Part shown: positions 38,053 through 48,006 of the stretch, piece by piece | Position numbering within the stretch: the first letter of the stretch is position 1 | How the letters are laid out: each line of letters starts with the position of its first letter | Assembly: GCF_014306105.1 (NCBI RefSeq) | Contig: NZ_JACRVF010000004.1 | Location: forward strand, 242,290-306,289 | Direction of reading: 5' to 3' | Source: Pontibacter cellulosilyticus | GTDB taxonomy: Bacteria; Bacteroidota; Bacteroidia; Cytophagales; Hymenobacteraceae | DNA: 64,000 bases | Made by a program: the position numbers and the translations under genes | The notes under the pieces: generated by a model | Told to the model about the DNA's origin: nothing | What the model saw: the letters and a program-made list of their open reading frames with translations, nothing else | Database searches by the model: none

Positions 38053-38640
38053 TTAAGCTATCAGGCTCTTACGACGCAGTATGTTATCCATCAGCTTTAG
38101 GTCGTTCTGGCTGTTAAATATCTTGTAAGGCAAGTATATAAAAACCGGAACCTCAAATGTGCGCGCTAACCAGCCTTTCCAGCCAGTAGGCATCTGAGAG
38201 CCTGTTGGCGGCTTCAGCCAAAGCAGATAGGCCTCGTCGCTGCGCTGCACTTTCTTAATCATGTCCCAGGTCATGGTCATGCCTTCACGCTCATTGCGCT
38301 TCATTAATATCTGGCGGTTATCAATGTCGTAGTGCAGTTTTTCGAACAATACATTGCCCTGCTCTATGCGGGTGATACCCATTACCTGCGCTGAACGCAC
38401 CAGTACAAAAAGTATAGTCATGATAACGGCTAACGCTACCCACCACCACGAGAAACTGAAAATGGCCGGCAACATAAAAATTGTAAGCGGAATTAAGATG
38501 TACCACCACTCTTTCTTCCAGACTTGTGTTACAGCAATGCGTGTAAACAAGTCTTTGTCCATCTGGTACTTTTTTGTTCTGATGGCGCCAGGGGCTGGTC
38601 CCTGTGGCGCTCTAAAACCTCTTTGGTTTGGTTGCTGCAT
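38053..38640 (-). CDS. YcxB-like membrane protein
   Basis: 195 residues. Two adjacent transmembrane helices (about 46-62 and 65-82, in ILIPLTIFMLPAIF and WWWVALAVIMTILFVLV) are followed by a beta-rich cytoplasmic domain with MTWDMIKKVQRSDEAYLLWL and FIYLPYKIF, the pattern of YcxB-like C-terminal domains. Role unknown. It lies upstream of no obvious partner. Confidence 0.65.
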   Translation of the reverse strand: MQQPNQRGFRAPQGPAPGAIRTKKYQMDKDLFTRIAVTQVWKKEWWYILIPLTIFMLPAIFSFSWWWVALAVIMTILFVLVRSAQVMGITRIEQGNVLFEKLHYDIDNRQILMKRNEREGMTMTWDMIKKVQRSDEAYLLWLKPPTGSQMPTGWKGWLARTFEVPVFIYLPYKIFNSQNDLKLMDNILRRKSLIA

Positions 38641-38744
38641 AAAAAATAAAGTAAAATTCTCTGTTCTGCCTACTCTCCGGCCATGCCTTTTAAGAGAATG
38701 TCAGGTAATTAAAGTGCTGCTATACCAGCAGTATCAAGTTTATA

Positions 38745-39602
38745 CTAATAAGCTTTTAGGCTCAAATCCATGCTTTTGATAGAGTGTGTTAAAGCACCCA
38801 CCGAAATATAATCCACGCCACACTCGGCCACGGCACGTATGGTTTGCTCTGTTATGCCTCCGGATGCCTCTGTTTCGTACTCTCCTCCGATCATGGCAAC
38901 AGCCTCACGCATCATGTCAGGTGTCATGTTATCGAGCATAATGCGGTGTATGCCTCCTGTTTCAATTGCCTGCCTTACCTCATCCAGGTTTCGTGTTTCT
39001 ACCTCTATCTTCAGGTCTTTGCCTTTTTCTTTCAGGTAGCGCTGTGTAGCCTCTATAGCCTCTCGAATACCACCGGCATAGTCCACATGGTTATCCTTTA
39101 GGATGATCATATCGAACAAGCCAAAACGGTGGTTGTGACCGCCGCCTATCAAAACAGCCCATTTCTCCATAATGCGGAAGTTAGGAGTTGTTTTGCGAGT
39201 ATCCAGTAGCTTGGCACCGGTACCTTCTATTAGACTAGTTAAGTACCGGGTATAGGTGGCAATACCGCTCATGCGTTGCATGCAGTTCAGCACCAATCTT
39301 TCTGCTGTAAGTATAGATTGTGCCTTGCCTTTTACAGTAAGGGCCACATCGCCATATTTTACCTGAGCACCGTCCTGCAACAGCACCTCAACGCTAAGAT
39401 CCGGGTCTACGGCACTAAATATGTAACCGGCCAGCTCCACGCCTGCCAGTATGCCCTCGCCCTTTACCAGCAGGCGCGCCTGGTTTTGCGCATCGGCAGG
39501 TATCGAGGCCAGCGAAGAGTGATCTCCGTCGCCAATATCCTCGGCTAAGGCCAACGAGATAAACTCGTTTATACTTTTTTCGGTTAGGTATGTCGGTTTC
39601 AC
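38745..39602 (-). CDS. nadC: Nicotinate-nucleotide pyrophosphorylase (carboxylating)
   Basis: 285 residues from a GTG start. QPRTase motifs are clear: DIGDGDHSS near the start, LNCMQRMSGIATYTR, LDTRKTTPNFR (PRPP/quinolinate-binding Lys/Arg), GGHNHRFGLFDMI, and the C-terminal EASGGITE / DYISVGALTHS barrel loops. It makes nicotinate mononucleotide from quinolinate in de novo NAD synthesis. No other nad genes are adjacent. The DUF4783-like gene precedes it on the same strand. Confidence 0.97.
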   Translation of the reverse strand: MKPTYLTEKSINEFISLALAEDIGDGDHSSLASIPADAQNQARLLVKGEGILAGVELAGYIFSAVDPDLSVEVLLQDGAQVKYGDVALTVKGKAQSILTAERLVLNCMQRMSGIATYTRYLTSLIEGTGAKLLDTRKTTPNFRIMEKWAVLIGGGHNHRFGLFDMIILKDNHVDYAGGIREAIEATQRYLKEKGKDLKIEVETRNLDEVRQAIETGGIHRIMLDNMTPDMMREAVAMIGGEYETEASGGITEQTIRAVAECGVDYISVGALTHSIKSMDLSLKAY

Positions 39603-39618
39603 GGCACAAAAATAAAAA

Positions 39619-39644
39619 AAGGCTCGGAGTTTATACCGAGCCTT
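39619..39644 (-). terminator. Terminator after the DUF4783-like gene
   Basis: AAGGCTCGG and CCGAGCCTT with a T7 run on the minus strand, 25 bp after the 39669 stop. Confidence 0.85.
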
Positions 39645-39668
39645 CCTAAAAATCTCATTATTATCTGC

Positions 39669-40067
39669 TTAATCTTTTATAAAGTTCATCGATTGTATCT
39701 TAGAATCCTTCACACGGACAAGTACCGTATAGGTCCCGTTTTTGGAAGTATAAGAGCCGATGGCATAGCGCTGGCCTTTATCTGATGTACCCTGGTGGCT
39801 AATAGAAAAATCTGCCGGAGGGTTTTTGCTAAAGAAATTCTTCATCACAAACTCTGCTTGCGTGCTACTGTAACTGGTGGCATCACCGCCTTCTAATGTG
39901 ATTTCCACCACATTGCTAAAGTTGCGCGCCAAATCTTTAGACGAACCTGCCTTTATCGCAGACTTAACGCCTCCCATTACATCGCTCTGCGCTACGGCCT
40001 GCTCTGCTGTAAAAAATACAGCCAATAACAACGAAAATACTACCGCAATTTGTTTTAAATTTTTCAT
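39669..40067 (-). CDS. DUF4783-like exported protein
   Basis: About 132 residues from the ATG at 40067 (MKNLKQIAVVF), which starts the signal peptide cleanly (cleavage near AVA-Q); the frame extends to 40130, but that part reads as non-coding. The mature domain (GGVKSAIKAGSSKDLARNFSN, then FVMKNFFSKNPP and GTYTVLVRVKD) is the cystatin/NTF2-like DUF4783 pattern common in Bacteroidota. Periplasmic; function unknown. Confidence 0.75.
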   Translation of the reverse strand: MKNLKQIAVVFSLLLAVFFTAEQAVAQSDVMGGVKSAIKAGSSKDLARNFSNVVEITLEGGDATSYSSTQAEFVMKNFFSKNPPADFSISHQGTSDKGQRYAIGSYTSKNGTYTVLVRVKDSKIQSMNFIKD

Positions 40068-40265
40068 AAATCCTGTTTGTGATCTCGCCTTTGTAATAGC
40101 TAAAACTATGCCAAGTACTGGCGCAGGCATTAAACAATGCTAAGTTAGCACGAATATCTAAATATTGAAAAAGGAAGCCCACTTACATTTTTGTTTACGA
40201 AGCGTTTAAGCCTGAAAACGACTGCCACAACCTTTGTAGCAGGGGCTGCTTTTAAAGATTATACT

Positions 40266-40273
40266 TATATTTG
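40266..40273 (+). promoter_or_regulatory. -7 box of gpmI
   Basis: TATATTTG is a perfect TAnnTTTG match and ends 4 nt before the gpmI ATG at 40278, so a leaderless transcript is possible. No matching -33 element at the usual distance. Confidence 0.45.
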
Positions 40274-40277
40274 TGTT

Positions 40278-41801
40278 ATGGATAAAAAGGTACTTTTAGT
40301 CATTTTGGATGGGTGGGGAATTAGCACCACTCCGGAGGCTTCAGCGATATTAAAAGCAAACACCCCTTACATAGATTCTATTCTGGAAAAGTATCCTAAC
40401 ACCTACCTGGATGCATCCGGGGAGGCAGTTGGTTTGCCAGAGGGGCAGATGGGCAATTCGGAGGTAGGACACATGAACATTGGTGCCGGCCGCGTAGTGT
40501 ACCAGGATCTGGTGCGCATAAACAAAGCCATTGCAGAGCGTAAATTAGCTACTATGCCCGTGCTTGCCGATGCCTACACTTATGCCAAAGAAAACAAGAA
40601 GCCTGTTCACCTGATCGGCCTTTTATCCGACGGCGGCGTGCACTCGCACATCGACCACCTGAAAGCGCTTTGCTCTGTTGCCGCAGACCATGAACTGCAG
40701 CAAGTATACATTCATGCCTTTACCGATGGCCGCGACACAGACCCAAAGGGTGGTGTAAAGTATATCAACGAGTTGGAGCAGCACCTGGAGAAAACCACCG
40801 GCAGTATTGCCTCAATCGTTGGTCGCTACTATGCTATGGACCGCGACAACCGCTGGGAGCGTGTAAAACTGGCCTACGACCTGATGGTGAAAGGAAATGG
40901 CAAGCCTTCGCAAAACCTGATACAGTCGGTGCTGGAGTCTTACAAAGATGGCGTTACCGATGAATTTATCAAGCCTATTGTAAAAGTAAACGACGAGCAG
41001 CAGCCAATTGCTACCATACAGGAAGGCGATGTGGTGATCTGCTTTAACTTCAGGACTGACCGTGGCCGCGAGATTACGCAAGCCCTTACGCAGCGTGACT
41101 TTCCGGAGCAGGACATGCACAAGCTAAACCTGCGCTACATCACCATGACCAACTACGACGATACGTTTGTGGGCGTAGAGGCTATATTCGAAAAAGACAA
41201 CCTGAACAACACATTGGGTGAGGTGATTGCGAAAGCTGGCAGAAAACAAATCCGTATAGCTGAAACCGAGAAGTACCCACATGTAACGTTCTTCTTCTCT
41301 GGTGGCCGCGAACAGCAGTTTGAAGGCGAGAATCGCCTGCTGTGCCCATCACCGAAGGTAGCCACTTACGACCTGCAACCCGAAATGAGCGCCTACGATA
41401 TTCGCGATGCCATTGTGCCGGAACTAGAGCAGAAATCAGCTGACTTTATATGCCTGAACTTTGCCAACCCCGACATGGTGGGCCACACTGGTGTGTTTGA
41501 AGCAGCAGTAAAAGCTTGTGAGGTGGTAGATGAATGCGCTGAAAAGGTCATTACCACTGCCTTAGCCAACGGTTATGACATTATTGTGATAGCCGACCAT
41601 GGCAATGCCGACATGATGATCAACCCTGATGGAACACCGAACACAGCGCATACGACGAACCTTGTGCCATGCATTTTGGTAAGCAACGACTTTAACGGCA
41701 AACTGCACTCAGGCAAGCTAGGGGATCTGGCGCCAACTATTCTGCAATTGATGGGTATAGAAAAGCCATCCGACATGACCGGAGAAACTCTGATAGACTA
41801 A
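40278..41801 (+). CDS. gpmI: Cofactor-independent phosphoglycerate mutase
   Basis: About 507 residues from the ATG at 40278 (MDKKVLLVILDGWG, the usual iPGM start); the longer frame to 40191 is not needed. The catalytic Ser lies in GQMGNSEVGHMNIGAG, the substrate domain includes FTDGRDTDP, and the C-terminal metal ligands are in DHGNADMM and TAHTT. It interconverts 2- and 3-phosphoglycerate using two Mn ions. Followed 4 nt later by a lipoprotein gene, so probably one transcript. Confidence 0.97.
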   Translation: MDKKVLLVILDGWGISTTPEASAILKANTPYIDSILEKYPNTYLDASGEAVGLPEGQMGNSEVGHMNIGAGRVVYQDLVRINKAIAERKLATMPVLADAYTYAKENKKPVHLIGLLSDGGVHSHIDHLKALCSVAADHELQQVYIHAFTDGRDTDPKGGVKYINELEQHLEKTTGSIASIVGRYYAMDRDNRWERVKLAYDLMVKGNGKPSQNLIQSVLESYKDGVTDEFIKPIVKVNDEQQPIATIQEGDVVICFNFRTDRGREITQALTQRDFPEQDMHKLNLRYITMTNYDDTFVGVEAIFEKDNLNNTLGEVIAKAGRKQIRIAETEKYPHVTFFFSGGREQQFEGENRLLCPSPKVATYDLQPEMSAYDIRDAIVPELEQKSADFICLNFANPDMVGHTGVFEAAVKACEVVDECAEKVITTALANGYDIIVIADHGNADMMINPDGTPNTAHTTNLVPCILVSNDFNGKLHSGKLGDLAPTILQLMGIEKPSDMTGETLID

Positions 41802-41805
41802 AACG

Positions 41806-42381
41806 ATGGCAAAGTATAGCGCAGGCATATTACTGGTAGTGCTGCTGGCTTTCACAGCCTGTGAGCGCCCTACACCTCCGGCAGTTAACGAGGACGGTGC
41901 GGCCTATGACCTGACACAGTACCTGCAAGAGCAGAAAGCTCGTATGCAGGCTCAGAAGCCAATGGTGCTCAAGACTGTTACCACCGAAAACAAGCCTTCC
42001 GAAACTGTAGAAACTGACGAGATAAACTGGGAGGATGAACTATCGGTATTTGAGCAGCTGGACCTGAACAAGCCTACGTTGGCAGAGTATTATACCAAAG
42101 AGGTATTTGAGCTGGAAAGCGGCGGCTACGCGGTAGAGTATAAAAAGCTAGAGGAAAGCGAACCTTTGGTACACTACCTTTACCTTTCTTTTGCCCCCAA
42201 TCGGCAACTTATGGAAGTAAATGCTATACTTCAGGATCAAAACCCGCTGTTCTTCTCCCGCCGGAAAGTACAGTTGCAAGCTGAACCAGGCACAGGTAAC
42301 ATCTCCAGCTACAGCATAAAAGGTGTGCAAAAACTTATCTTCAGTGATTCGCTTCATTACAAAGTAGACGCTAATCTATAG
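41806..42381 (+). CDS. Lipoprotein of unknown function downstream of gpmI
   Basis: 191 residues. The lipobox LLAFTAC gives Cys19 as the lipid anchor. The domain after a charged linker is strand-rich (YAVEYKKLEESEPLVHYLYLSF, then LMEVNAILQDQN), consistent with a small outer-membrane lipoprotein. No family recognised. It starts 4 nt after gpmI stops and is likely co-transcribed, but a functional link is not apparent. Confidence 0.65.
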   Translation: MAKYSAGILLVVLLAFTACERPTPPAVNEDGAAYDLTQYLQEQKARMQAQKPMVLKTVTTENKPSETVETDEINWEDELSVFEQLDLNKPTLAEYYTKEVFELESGGYAVEYKKLEESEPLVHYLYLSFAPNRQLMEVNAILQDQNPLFFSRRKVQLQAEPGTGNISSYSIKGVQKLIFSDSLHYKVDANL

Positions 42382-42481
42382 CCGAAAACAAATCTTTACC
42401 TGCCTTTATTTAGTATATTTGTATAGCTAAGACGTTAATTTACTTTTACTTGGCGCTTTATACTTTACCTGCAGTCTGCTT

Positions 42482-43963
42482 ATGCGCGTAATCTTAGCCT
42501 CAGTTCTTTTTACTTTATACTTTGCCGTACCCTGCCTTGCACAGCGCGCCTGCGGAACAGATACTTATGTGCAGGCTCTGAAGCAGCGGTATATAGGCTT
42601 TGAGCAGCAACAGCAGCAGGCTGAACAGGCAGTGCAGCAGGCTTTGCAGCAGAAACAGCAAAATGGACATTACTTACGTCAGGCCGCTGTTGTTATTCCC
42701 GTAGTGTTTCATGTAGTGCACAGCAGTCCTGCACAAAACATTTCTGACGAGCAGATTCTCTCACAGCTGGAAATTCTGAATGCTGACTTCAGGAGGAAAA
42801 ACAAAGATGCGGCAAACACACCATCCTACTTTGCACCTTTCGCCACCGACACAGAGATAGAATTTTGCCTGGCAACCACAGACCCTAACGGAGCTCCAAC
42901 TACAGGTATCACCCGTACCCTGACCTCACGCAGTTCGTTTAGCGATGTAGCAGATGATGTAAAATTTACGAGCAGGGGAGGCATAGATGCTTGGGACCGT
43001 ACGCAGTATCTGAATATCTGGGTGTGCAGCTTAAGCAACTACATAATAGGGTATGCCACACCGCCAGGAGCACCGGCAGCCATCGATGGAGTGGTACTGG
43101 ACTTTACTACAGTGGGAGCACCACCTTTCAACAGATTTAATAGTCCTTTTAACCTTGGCAGAACGGCTACTCACGAGGTAGGGCATTGGCTGGGCTTGCG
43201 CCACATTTGGGGCGGGGGAGCCACTTGCCAGGATAGTGATAATATTGCTGACACTCCTAACCAATTAGCAGAAAACGTTGGCTGCCCTTCAGGGATGGTT
43301 TCTTCTTGTACAGATGCTCCCTTTGGCGACATGTACCAAAACTATATGGATTACACCGATGATGCTTGTATGAACCTTTTTACGCAGGGGCAAGGTGCAT
43401 ATATGCGGGCTGTACTGGGCACATCAAGGGATGCTATTACAAGATCACTTGCCTGTGCCTATGCACTTCGTGCAGAGTTTACAACAGCAGTTGCCAACGA
43501 TACGCTTATTGCAGCAGGCTCTACTGTTAAATTCTCGGATGCATCGGTAGGAGTTAAGCCAATATCTTATTTCTGGGAATTTGAAGGTGGAGTGCCTGCT
43601 ACATCAACACTACAGAATCCAACTGTTACCTATCCACAGCCAGGCAAGTATGACGTGAAGCTAACCATCGCAAACGATAAATTATCTAATACTCAGGTAA
43701 AAGAAGCGTATATACACACTACTGTTAGTGACTTGGTAGTATATCCTAACCCAGCTTCTCGCTTTGTTGTCATTGAACAACCAGCCCGTGTTTTAGTGCG
43801 CCAGGTAGAGCTTGTAAATCAGCTGGGCCAGGTAATTTACGTGGCAGAAGCCAGAGACAGGTTACTACGCTTTGATATAAGCAGCATGCCAGCTGGCGTT
43901 TACTTCCTGCGCATCACCAGCACCAATGGCACAGTAATCAATAAAATAAGTGTAGTAAAGTAG
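42482..43963 (+). CDS. Secreted zinc metalloprotease (M43/pappalysin-like) with T9SS tail
   Basis: 493 residues. Signal peptide cleaved near CLA-Q (residue 20), then a Gln-rich stretch (QQQQQAEQAVQQALQQ) that may be a propeptide. The catalytic motif HEVGHWLGLRH is the HExxHxxGxxH zinc site of metzincins, with the Met-turn expected near NYMDYTDDACM. A PKD domain (about 330-405, FSDASVGVKPISYFWEF) precedes a C-terminal sorting domain (VYPNPASRFVVIE ... GVYFLRITS ... KISVVK). Export via T9SS is expected. Substrate unknown. Confidence 0.93.
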   Translation: MRVILASVLFTLYFAVPCLAQRACGTDTYVQALKQRYIGFEQQQQQAEQAVQQALQQKQQNGHYLRQAAVVIPVVFHVVHSSPAQNISDEQILSQLEILNADFRRKNKDAANTPSYFAPFATDTEIEFCLATTDPNGAPTTGITRTLTSRSSFSDVADDVKFTSRGGIDAWDRTQYLNIWVCSLSNYIIGYATPPGAPAAIDGVVLDFTTVGAPPFNRFNSPFNLGRTATHEVGHWLGLRHIWGGGATCQDSDNIADTPNQLAENVGCPSGMVSSCTDAPFGDMYQNYMDYTDDACMNLFTQGQGAYMRAVLGTSRDAITRSLACAYALRAEFTTAVANDTLIAAGSTVKFSDASVGVKPISYFWEFEGGVPATSTLQNPTVTYPQPGKYDVKLTIANDKLSNTQVKEAYIHTTVSDLVVYPNPASRFVVIEQPARVLVRQVELVNQLGQVIYVAEARDRLLRFDISSMPAGVYFLRITSTNGTVINKISVVK

Positions 43964-43965
43964 GT

Positions 43966-44010
43966 TTCTGAGTTATGAGTCTCGAGTTCTGAGTTACGAG
44001 TGCTGAGTCA
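43966..44010. repeat. Degenerate GAGTTCTGAGTTACGAGT-type repeat
   Basis: Imperfect tandem copies of (T)GAGT(T)(A/C)TGAGT follow the metalloprotease stop. A related inverted version (ACTCGGAACTAGTGACTCAGAACTC-like) sits at 57008-57032, and similar words flank yjbQ at 44525-44570 and 44640-44665. Low-complexity intergenic repeat. Confidence 0.4.
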
Positions 44011-44099
44011 GGATCTGGATCTAAGATATTAGACCTAGCTCTTTATACTTGCAGCTGACTTTGTTGCTTAAGGAAACGTAATTCGTAATTTTAAAAAAA

Positions 44100-44519
44100 C
44101 TACTCTCCCTGCAGTGTAACTACGATGGTGCGCTTAGAGGCGTGGTCGCGGTGCTCACAGAGGTAAATGCCTTGCCAAGTGCCCAAGTTAAATTCTCCGT
44201 TAGAAATAGGCACTGTTACTGAAGAACCAAGTATGGCTGCTTTTAAATGTGCCGGCATATCATCAGAGCCTTCCAGGGTGTGGCGGTAGTAGCTTTGGTT
44301 TTCAGGTACCATGTGGTTAAAGTGGCTTTCAAAGTCCTGCCGTACGGTAGGGTCGGCGTCCTCATTTATAGTGAGGCTGGCCGAAGTATGTTTGATAAAG
44401 ATATGTGCCAGCCCTACATTAACCTCCTCCAGCTCCGGCAGTTGTGCCACGATCAGATCTGTAATTAGATGGAAGCCTCGTTTAACAGCAGGCAGTCGTA
44501 TCTCTTTCTGAAACCACAT
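44100..44519 (-). CDS. yjbQ: YjbQ family (UPF0047) protein
   Basis: 139 residues. KHTSASLTINEDADPTVR and the C-terminal GTWQGIYLCEHRDH match the UPF0047 family, including the conserved His and Glu residues at the trimer active site. Some members have weak thiamine-phosphate synthase activity; the physiological role is unclear. Single gene between repeat-rich spacers. Confidence 0.9.
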   Translation of the reverse strand: MWFQKEIRLPAVKRGFHLITDLIVAQLPELEEVNVGLAHIFIKHTSASLTINEDADPTVRQDFESHFNHMVPENQSYYRHTLEGSDDMPAHLKAAILGSSVTVPISNGEFNLGTWQGIYLCEHRDHASKRTIVVTLQGE

Positions 44520-44671
44520 AGTTTTACAATTAGTGAATTGGTGATTGAGTGAGTTAGCGAATGTTAAACTGCTTAATGATTAGCGCTTTTTAAACACTTG
44601 GGTATAGTATATATACTCAAGCTTTTAAATGACTACTATATTCACTCATCCACTCATTCAGTCACTCAAAA

Positions 44672-46045
44672 TTAATCAATGAGCCTTTCGTAAGCGCCGG
44701 CATCTGGTGCGGTTGTGCTGCGAGGTTTACCTTTCAGGTCAGTAAATATACTTGGCAAAACCTTAGCTGCTCCGCTTGCAGGTGAAAGTGTATCCAGTGC
44801 AAAGTTCGCTTTGGCCGGCTCTTTAAACTTGGGAGCCACATTTAACTTGTTGCCATTGTTGTTTAGCACATCCTTATATACTTCAGTGCGCAGCAGGTTA
44901 TTGCTAATATCCATACTTGCAGCGAGTGGTGTTATCAGGACTTCGTCCACTGCATTAAAACCATCTGAATATATTATAGAGTTAACCAGCTTGAGTGACA
45001 AAGGCTTGTTCTTGATCTCGGTGCCAGGTATAAAATCAGCTACAACGAACAAAGGTGTTTCGCGAAGCAGCGGATTATTGTAGCTTACTATAGTAGAATA
45101 AAGTACCTCATAATTACCACCTCCTAGGCCGCCAAAGCCATACTGCCCGCAGTTATGAATAAGTGTGTTTATGATCTTAACATCCGAAGTAAACGCTACA
45201 ATACCATCTAAAAAAGCATACTGTATGGCACAGCTTTCTACTACAGTACCTGCCATTCCCGGGTTACCGATGCGGAGTCCATAAAGGGCATTTCTGATGT
45301 CGGTATATTTTAGGGTGTTACCTGCGCTTTTGGTAAGTATACGGATACCTTCCCACTGGCCGGGTGCAGTTAAATATTCTGCCTCCCGACGATACCCGCT
45401 AAACACCACTCGTTCATCAGGAGTACCTTCAGAAAGAAGTTTCCCGTTTACCAGCAGCACCGATTTGTTGCTGCCATATACTTCAGTGCCTTTCTCTATT
45501 GTTAGCGTAGCGCCTTCCTGCACCAGCACTGTATCGAGCAGCACATGCGGTTTATCGTTAAGCCAGGTGGTAGTACCGGTAGTTTCTTTTCTGTGGAAGT
45601 ATGCATTTTGCCCGTACGCCACCAGCTTTACGTTTTGTTGCTGCCCGTTTGTTCTGAAAAGTATAGAATCTGATACCAGGAAGGGGAGATTAGCATCAGT
45701 AGGGTTGATGTTTACCTTAACCAGTACATAAATACTATCGCCACCGCGTAACTCCAGGTTATTTACCAATGGGCTTTGCACCCCATTTACGGTAAGCTGG
45801 TAAGGCGATGCTCCTGCACCCGCCAGCATGATCTCACTTATCCTGACAGCCTTCTTGTTCGGGTTATATACTTTAAGGCGCTTGGTTATACTTCCTCTGC
45901 TAACAAATACGGTGTCAAACAGCACAGTATCGCCAGAGAACTCCAGCACAGCATTAGGGTCTGTGGTAAAGATCTCATCCTTGGGCTCGCAACCTATTAC
46001 TGAGAACAGACACAAAAGGGGAAGTATGGCCAGTAAGTACCTCAA
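44672..46045 (-). CDS. Lipoprotein with right-handed beta-helix region
   Basis: 457 residues from a TTG start. Lipobox FSVIGC near residue 19. An N-terminal beta-sandwich-like region (about 30-150: VLEFSGDTVLFDTVFVSRGSI) is followed by short repeated strands typical of a parallel beta-helix (about 165-370, for example VESCAIQYAFLDGIVAF). The ending GKPRSTTAPDAGAYER is the phrase found in Bacteroidota beta-helix and polysaccharide-active proteins. Surface-exposed or periplasmic; no catalytic residues identified. Confidence 0.75.
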   Translation of the reverse strand: MRYLLAILPLLCLFSVIGCEPKDEIFTTDPNAVLEFSGDTVLFDTVFVSRGSITKRLKVYNPNKKAVRISEIMLAGAGASPYQLTVNGVQSPLVNNLELRGGDSIYVLVKVNINPTDANLPFLVSDSILFRTNGQQQNVKLVAYGQNAYFHRKETTGTTTWLNDKPHVLLDTVLVQEGATLTIEKGTEVYGSNKSVLLVNGKLLSEGTPDERVVFSGYRREAEYLTAPGQWEGIRILTKSAGNTLKYTDIRNALYGLRIGNPGMAGTVVESCAIQYAFLDGIVAFTSDVKIINTLIHNCGQYGFGGLGGGNYEVLYSTIVSYNNPLLRETPLFVVADFIPGTEIKNKPLSLKLVNSIIYSDGFNAVDEVLITPLAASMDISNNLLRTEVYKDVLNNNGNKLNVAPKFKEPAKANFALDTLSPASGAAKVLPSIFTDLKGKPRSTTAPDAGAYERLID

Positions 46046-46222
46046 ATTTGTTATTCGTTGAGAAGAATGATTTAATACTATTACTCGGTAAACGACAGTC
46101 AGAAGCAGTTATTTTGATGTTGCTGCTATTGTAGTTTAAAGGCTATACTTTACATACAAGCTAAAGATACAGCCGTCAGCAAACTAATAGTCAAGCAATT
46201 TAGTAATTCAGCTTAAAACAGA

Positions 46223-46266
46223 AAAGGAATGCAGCGCAGCTATACTTGCCTTACTACATTCCTTTG
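46223..46266 (-). terminator. Weak hairpin after prfA
   Basis: AAAGGAATG and CATTCCTTT with a 26-nt loop and a T-rich tail on the minus strand, 21 nt after the prfA stop. The loop is long, so this is weak. Confidence 0.4.
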
Positions 46267-46287
46267 CTATATCTGGTTGCGTTTAGC

Positions 46288-47364
46288 TTATTCTGCTGTC
46301 GCGCCTTCTTTTAGTCTTTCAGCATTTTCAGCAATTCGTAGTTCTTCCACAAAGTCATCAATACCACCGTCCATTACGTTCGGCAGGTTGTATACTGTAT
46401 AACCAATACGGTGGTCAGTAACACGGCCCTGCGGGTAGTTATAGGTACGGATCTTGTCAGAGCGGTCGCCGCCGCCTACCATGCTTTTACGCTGTGCACC
46501 TTCGGCTTCGTTTTTCTTAGCCAATTCCACCTCGAAAATACGTGAGCGAAGTACCGCCAGCGCTTTATCAAAGTTCTTCAGCTGCGATTTCTGGTCCTGG
46601 CACTGCGCCACGATACCGGTAGGGATGTGCGTTAAGCGAACCGCCGAGTAAGTAGTGTTTACCGACTGGCCACCTGGTCCTGAAGAACAGAAAAGGTCTT
46701 TGCGGATATCGTTCATATCAATCTCCACGTCAAATTCCTCCGCCTCTGGTAACACTACCACCGATGCAACCGAAGTATGGATACGACCCTGCGTTTCGGT
46801 AGCCGGTACACGCTGCACACGATGTACACCAGATTCGAACTTCAGTTTGCCATACACATCTTCGCCGGATACGCCAACGATAATCTCTTTATAGCCACCA
46901 GATGTACCTTCGGTAGCATCCATTAGCTCCATACGCCAGCCCTGCTTTTCTGCAAAACGGCTGTACATGCGATACAGGTCACCGGCAAAGATAGAGGCCT
47001 CGTCGCCACCAGCACCTGCACGGATTTCCATGATAATATCCTTACTGTCATTTGGGTCTTTAGGGATAAGTAGCTCTTTCAGGGTGTCTTCCATAGCTTC
47101 GCGCTGCGGAATCAACTCGTCCAGTTCTTCTTTTGCCATCTCACGAAAGTCCTCATCCTTTTCAGTAGCGATCACTTGCTTTGCGCTGTCGATGTTACTT
47201 AGGATGTTTAGGTACTTCTTATATTCAACTACAATCTTATCAAGGTCTTTATATTCTTTGTTCAGCGCCTTGAACTTTTTCATGTCGCTGGCCACATCAG
47301 GCTGTATAAGCAATTGGCTTACTTCCTCAAATCGCTGATTAATGGCTTCTAACTTATCTAACAT
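46288..47364 (-). CDS. prfA: Peptide chain release factor 1
   Basis: 358 residues. The stop-codon-reading tripeptide Pro187-Ala188-Thr189 (PAT, in [10 protein letters not shown]) identifies RF1, which reads UAA and UAG, rather than RF2. The GGQ motif (residues 231-233, in SGPGGQSVN) catalyses peptide release. Length and the N-terminal coiled region are normal. No adjacent prmC methyltransferase gene is seen. Confidence 0.97.
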   Translation of the reverse strand: MLDKLEAINQRFEEVSQLLIQPDVASDMKKFKALNKEYKDLDKIVVEYKKYLNILSNIDSAKQVIATEKDEDFREMAKEELDELIPQREAMEDTLKELLIPKDPNDSKDIIMEIRAGAGGDEASIFAGDLYRMYSRFAEKQGWRMELMDATEGTSGGYKEIIVGVSGEDVYGKLKFESGVHRVQRVPATETQGRIHTSVASVVVLPEAEEFDVEIDMNDIRKDLFCSSGPGGQSVNTTYSAVRLTHIPTGIVAQCQDQKSQLKNFDKALAVLRSRIFEVELAKKNEAEGAQRKSMVGGGDRSDKIRTYNYPQGRVTDHRIGYTVYNLPNVMDGGIDDFVEELRIAENAERLKEGATAE

Positions 47365-47676
47365 GGGTCTTGTGTGGTTATAGGCTGCAAAGATACTAAA
47401 TTGGCAACTAAGATTCTGTACTCCGTTTTGCCTTTGCTAATAAATCTACAGGCTTAATTTGTTCTATGCTATAACTTTAAAGCAAGTAGTTTAGTTTCTG
47501 CTATACAACAGAATTAATTTACCCTTAGACTAACTACATTATAAACAAAACCTATTATATAATAATTTAAATCTATCAAAGCAATAACTAAACTATCGGC
47601 TGAAACTTTTACTTTTGGCACTAGTAAATTAATACAGATACAAGAACAATTTCAGAAACTATAAAAAGACAATACT
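47365..47676. other. AT-rich divergent spacer, no gene seen
   Basis: 312 bp between divergent prfA and the thioredoxin gene. I see no RNA gene or strong hairpin. AT-rich tracts near 47520-47600 suit promoters for both genes. Confidence 0.4.
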
Positions 47677-47997
47677 ATGGCAGTTATACTTTCATCTGAC
47701 AACGACTTTCAGGAGGTGATCAACTCAAACCAAAAGGTGGTGGTAAAATACTACGCCGACTGGTGTGGCAGCTGCCGCTTGTTTTCTCCTAAGTTTAAGC
47801 GTATGTCTGATGACGAGAACTTTGCAAACATCGCCTTTGTGGACATAAATGCTGAGACAAGCCCAGAGGCACGCAAACTGGCTAACGTTACCAACCTGCC
47901 TTTCTTTGCTGTGTTTAAGAACGGGCAGTTGCTGGACTCTGTAGCTGCCAGCAAGGAAGAGGCTGTACTAGCCCTTATTCATAAACTAGACGCATAA
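47677..47997 (+). CDS. Thioredoxin-like protein with CGSC active site
   Basis: 106 residues with the thioredoxin fold in outline: VVVKYYADWCGSCRLFSP (active site Cys30-Gly-Ser-Cys33) and the cis-Pro loop TNLPFFAVFKNG. The dipeptide between the cysteines is Gly-Ser instead of the classical Gly-Pro, which should change the redox potential. Followed 9 nt later by a DUF6952-like gene, a pairing I recognise from other Bacteroidota, often near a peroxiredoxin. Cytoplasmic. Confidence 0.9.
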   Translation: MAVILSSDNDFQEVINSNQKVVVKYYADWCGSCRLFSPKFKRMSDDENFANIAFVDINAETSPEARKLANVTNLPFFAVFKNGQLLDSVAASKEEAVLALIHKLDA

Positions 47998-48006
47998 CAC
48001 AAACCC

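Noticed and set aside
43034..43363. Programmed frameshift in the metalloprotease
   Set aside because: The frame is continuous from signal peptide to sorting domain.
44606..44617. Palindrome AGTATATATACT upstream of the beta-helix gene region as operator
   Set aside because: Short, AT-only alternation; not near a start and not repeated elsewhere.
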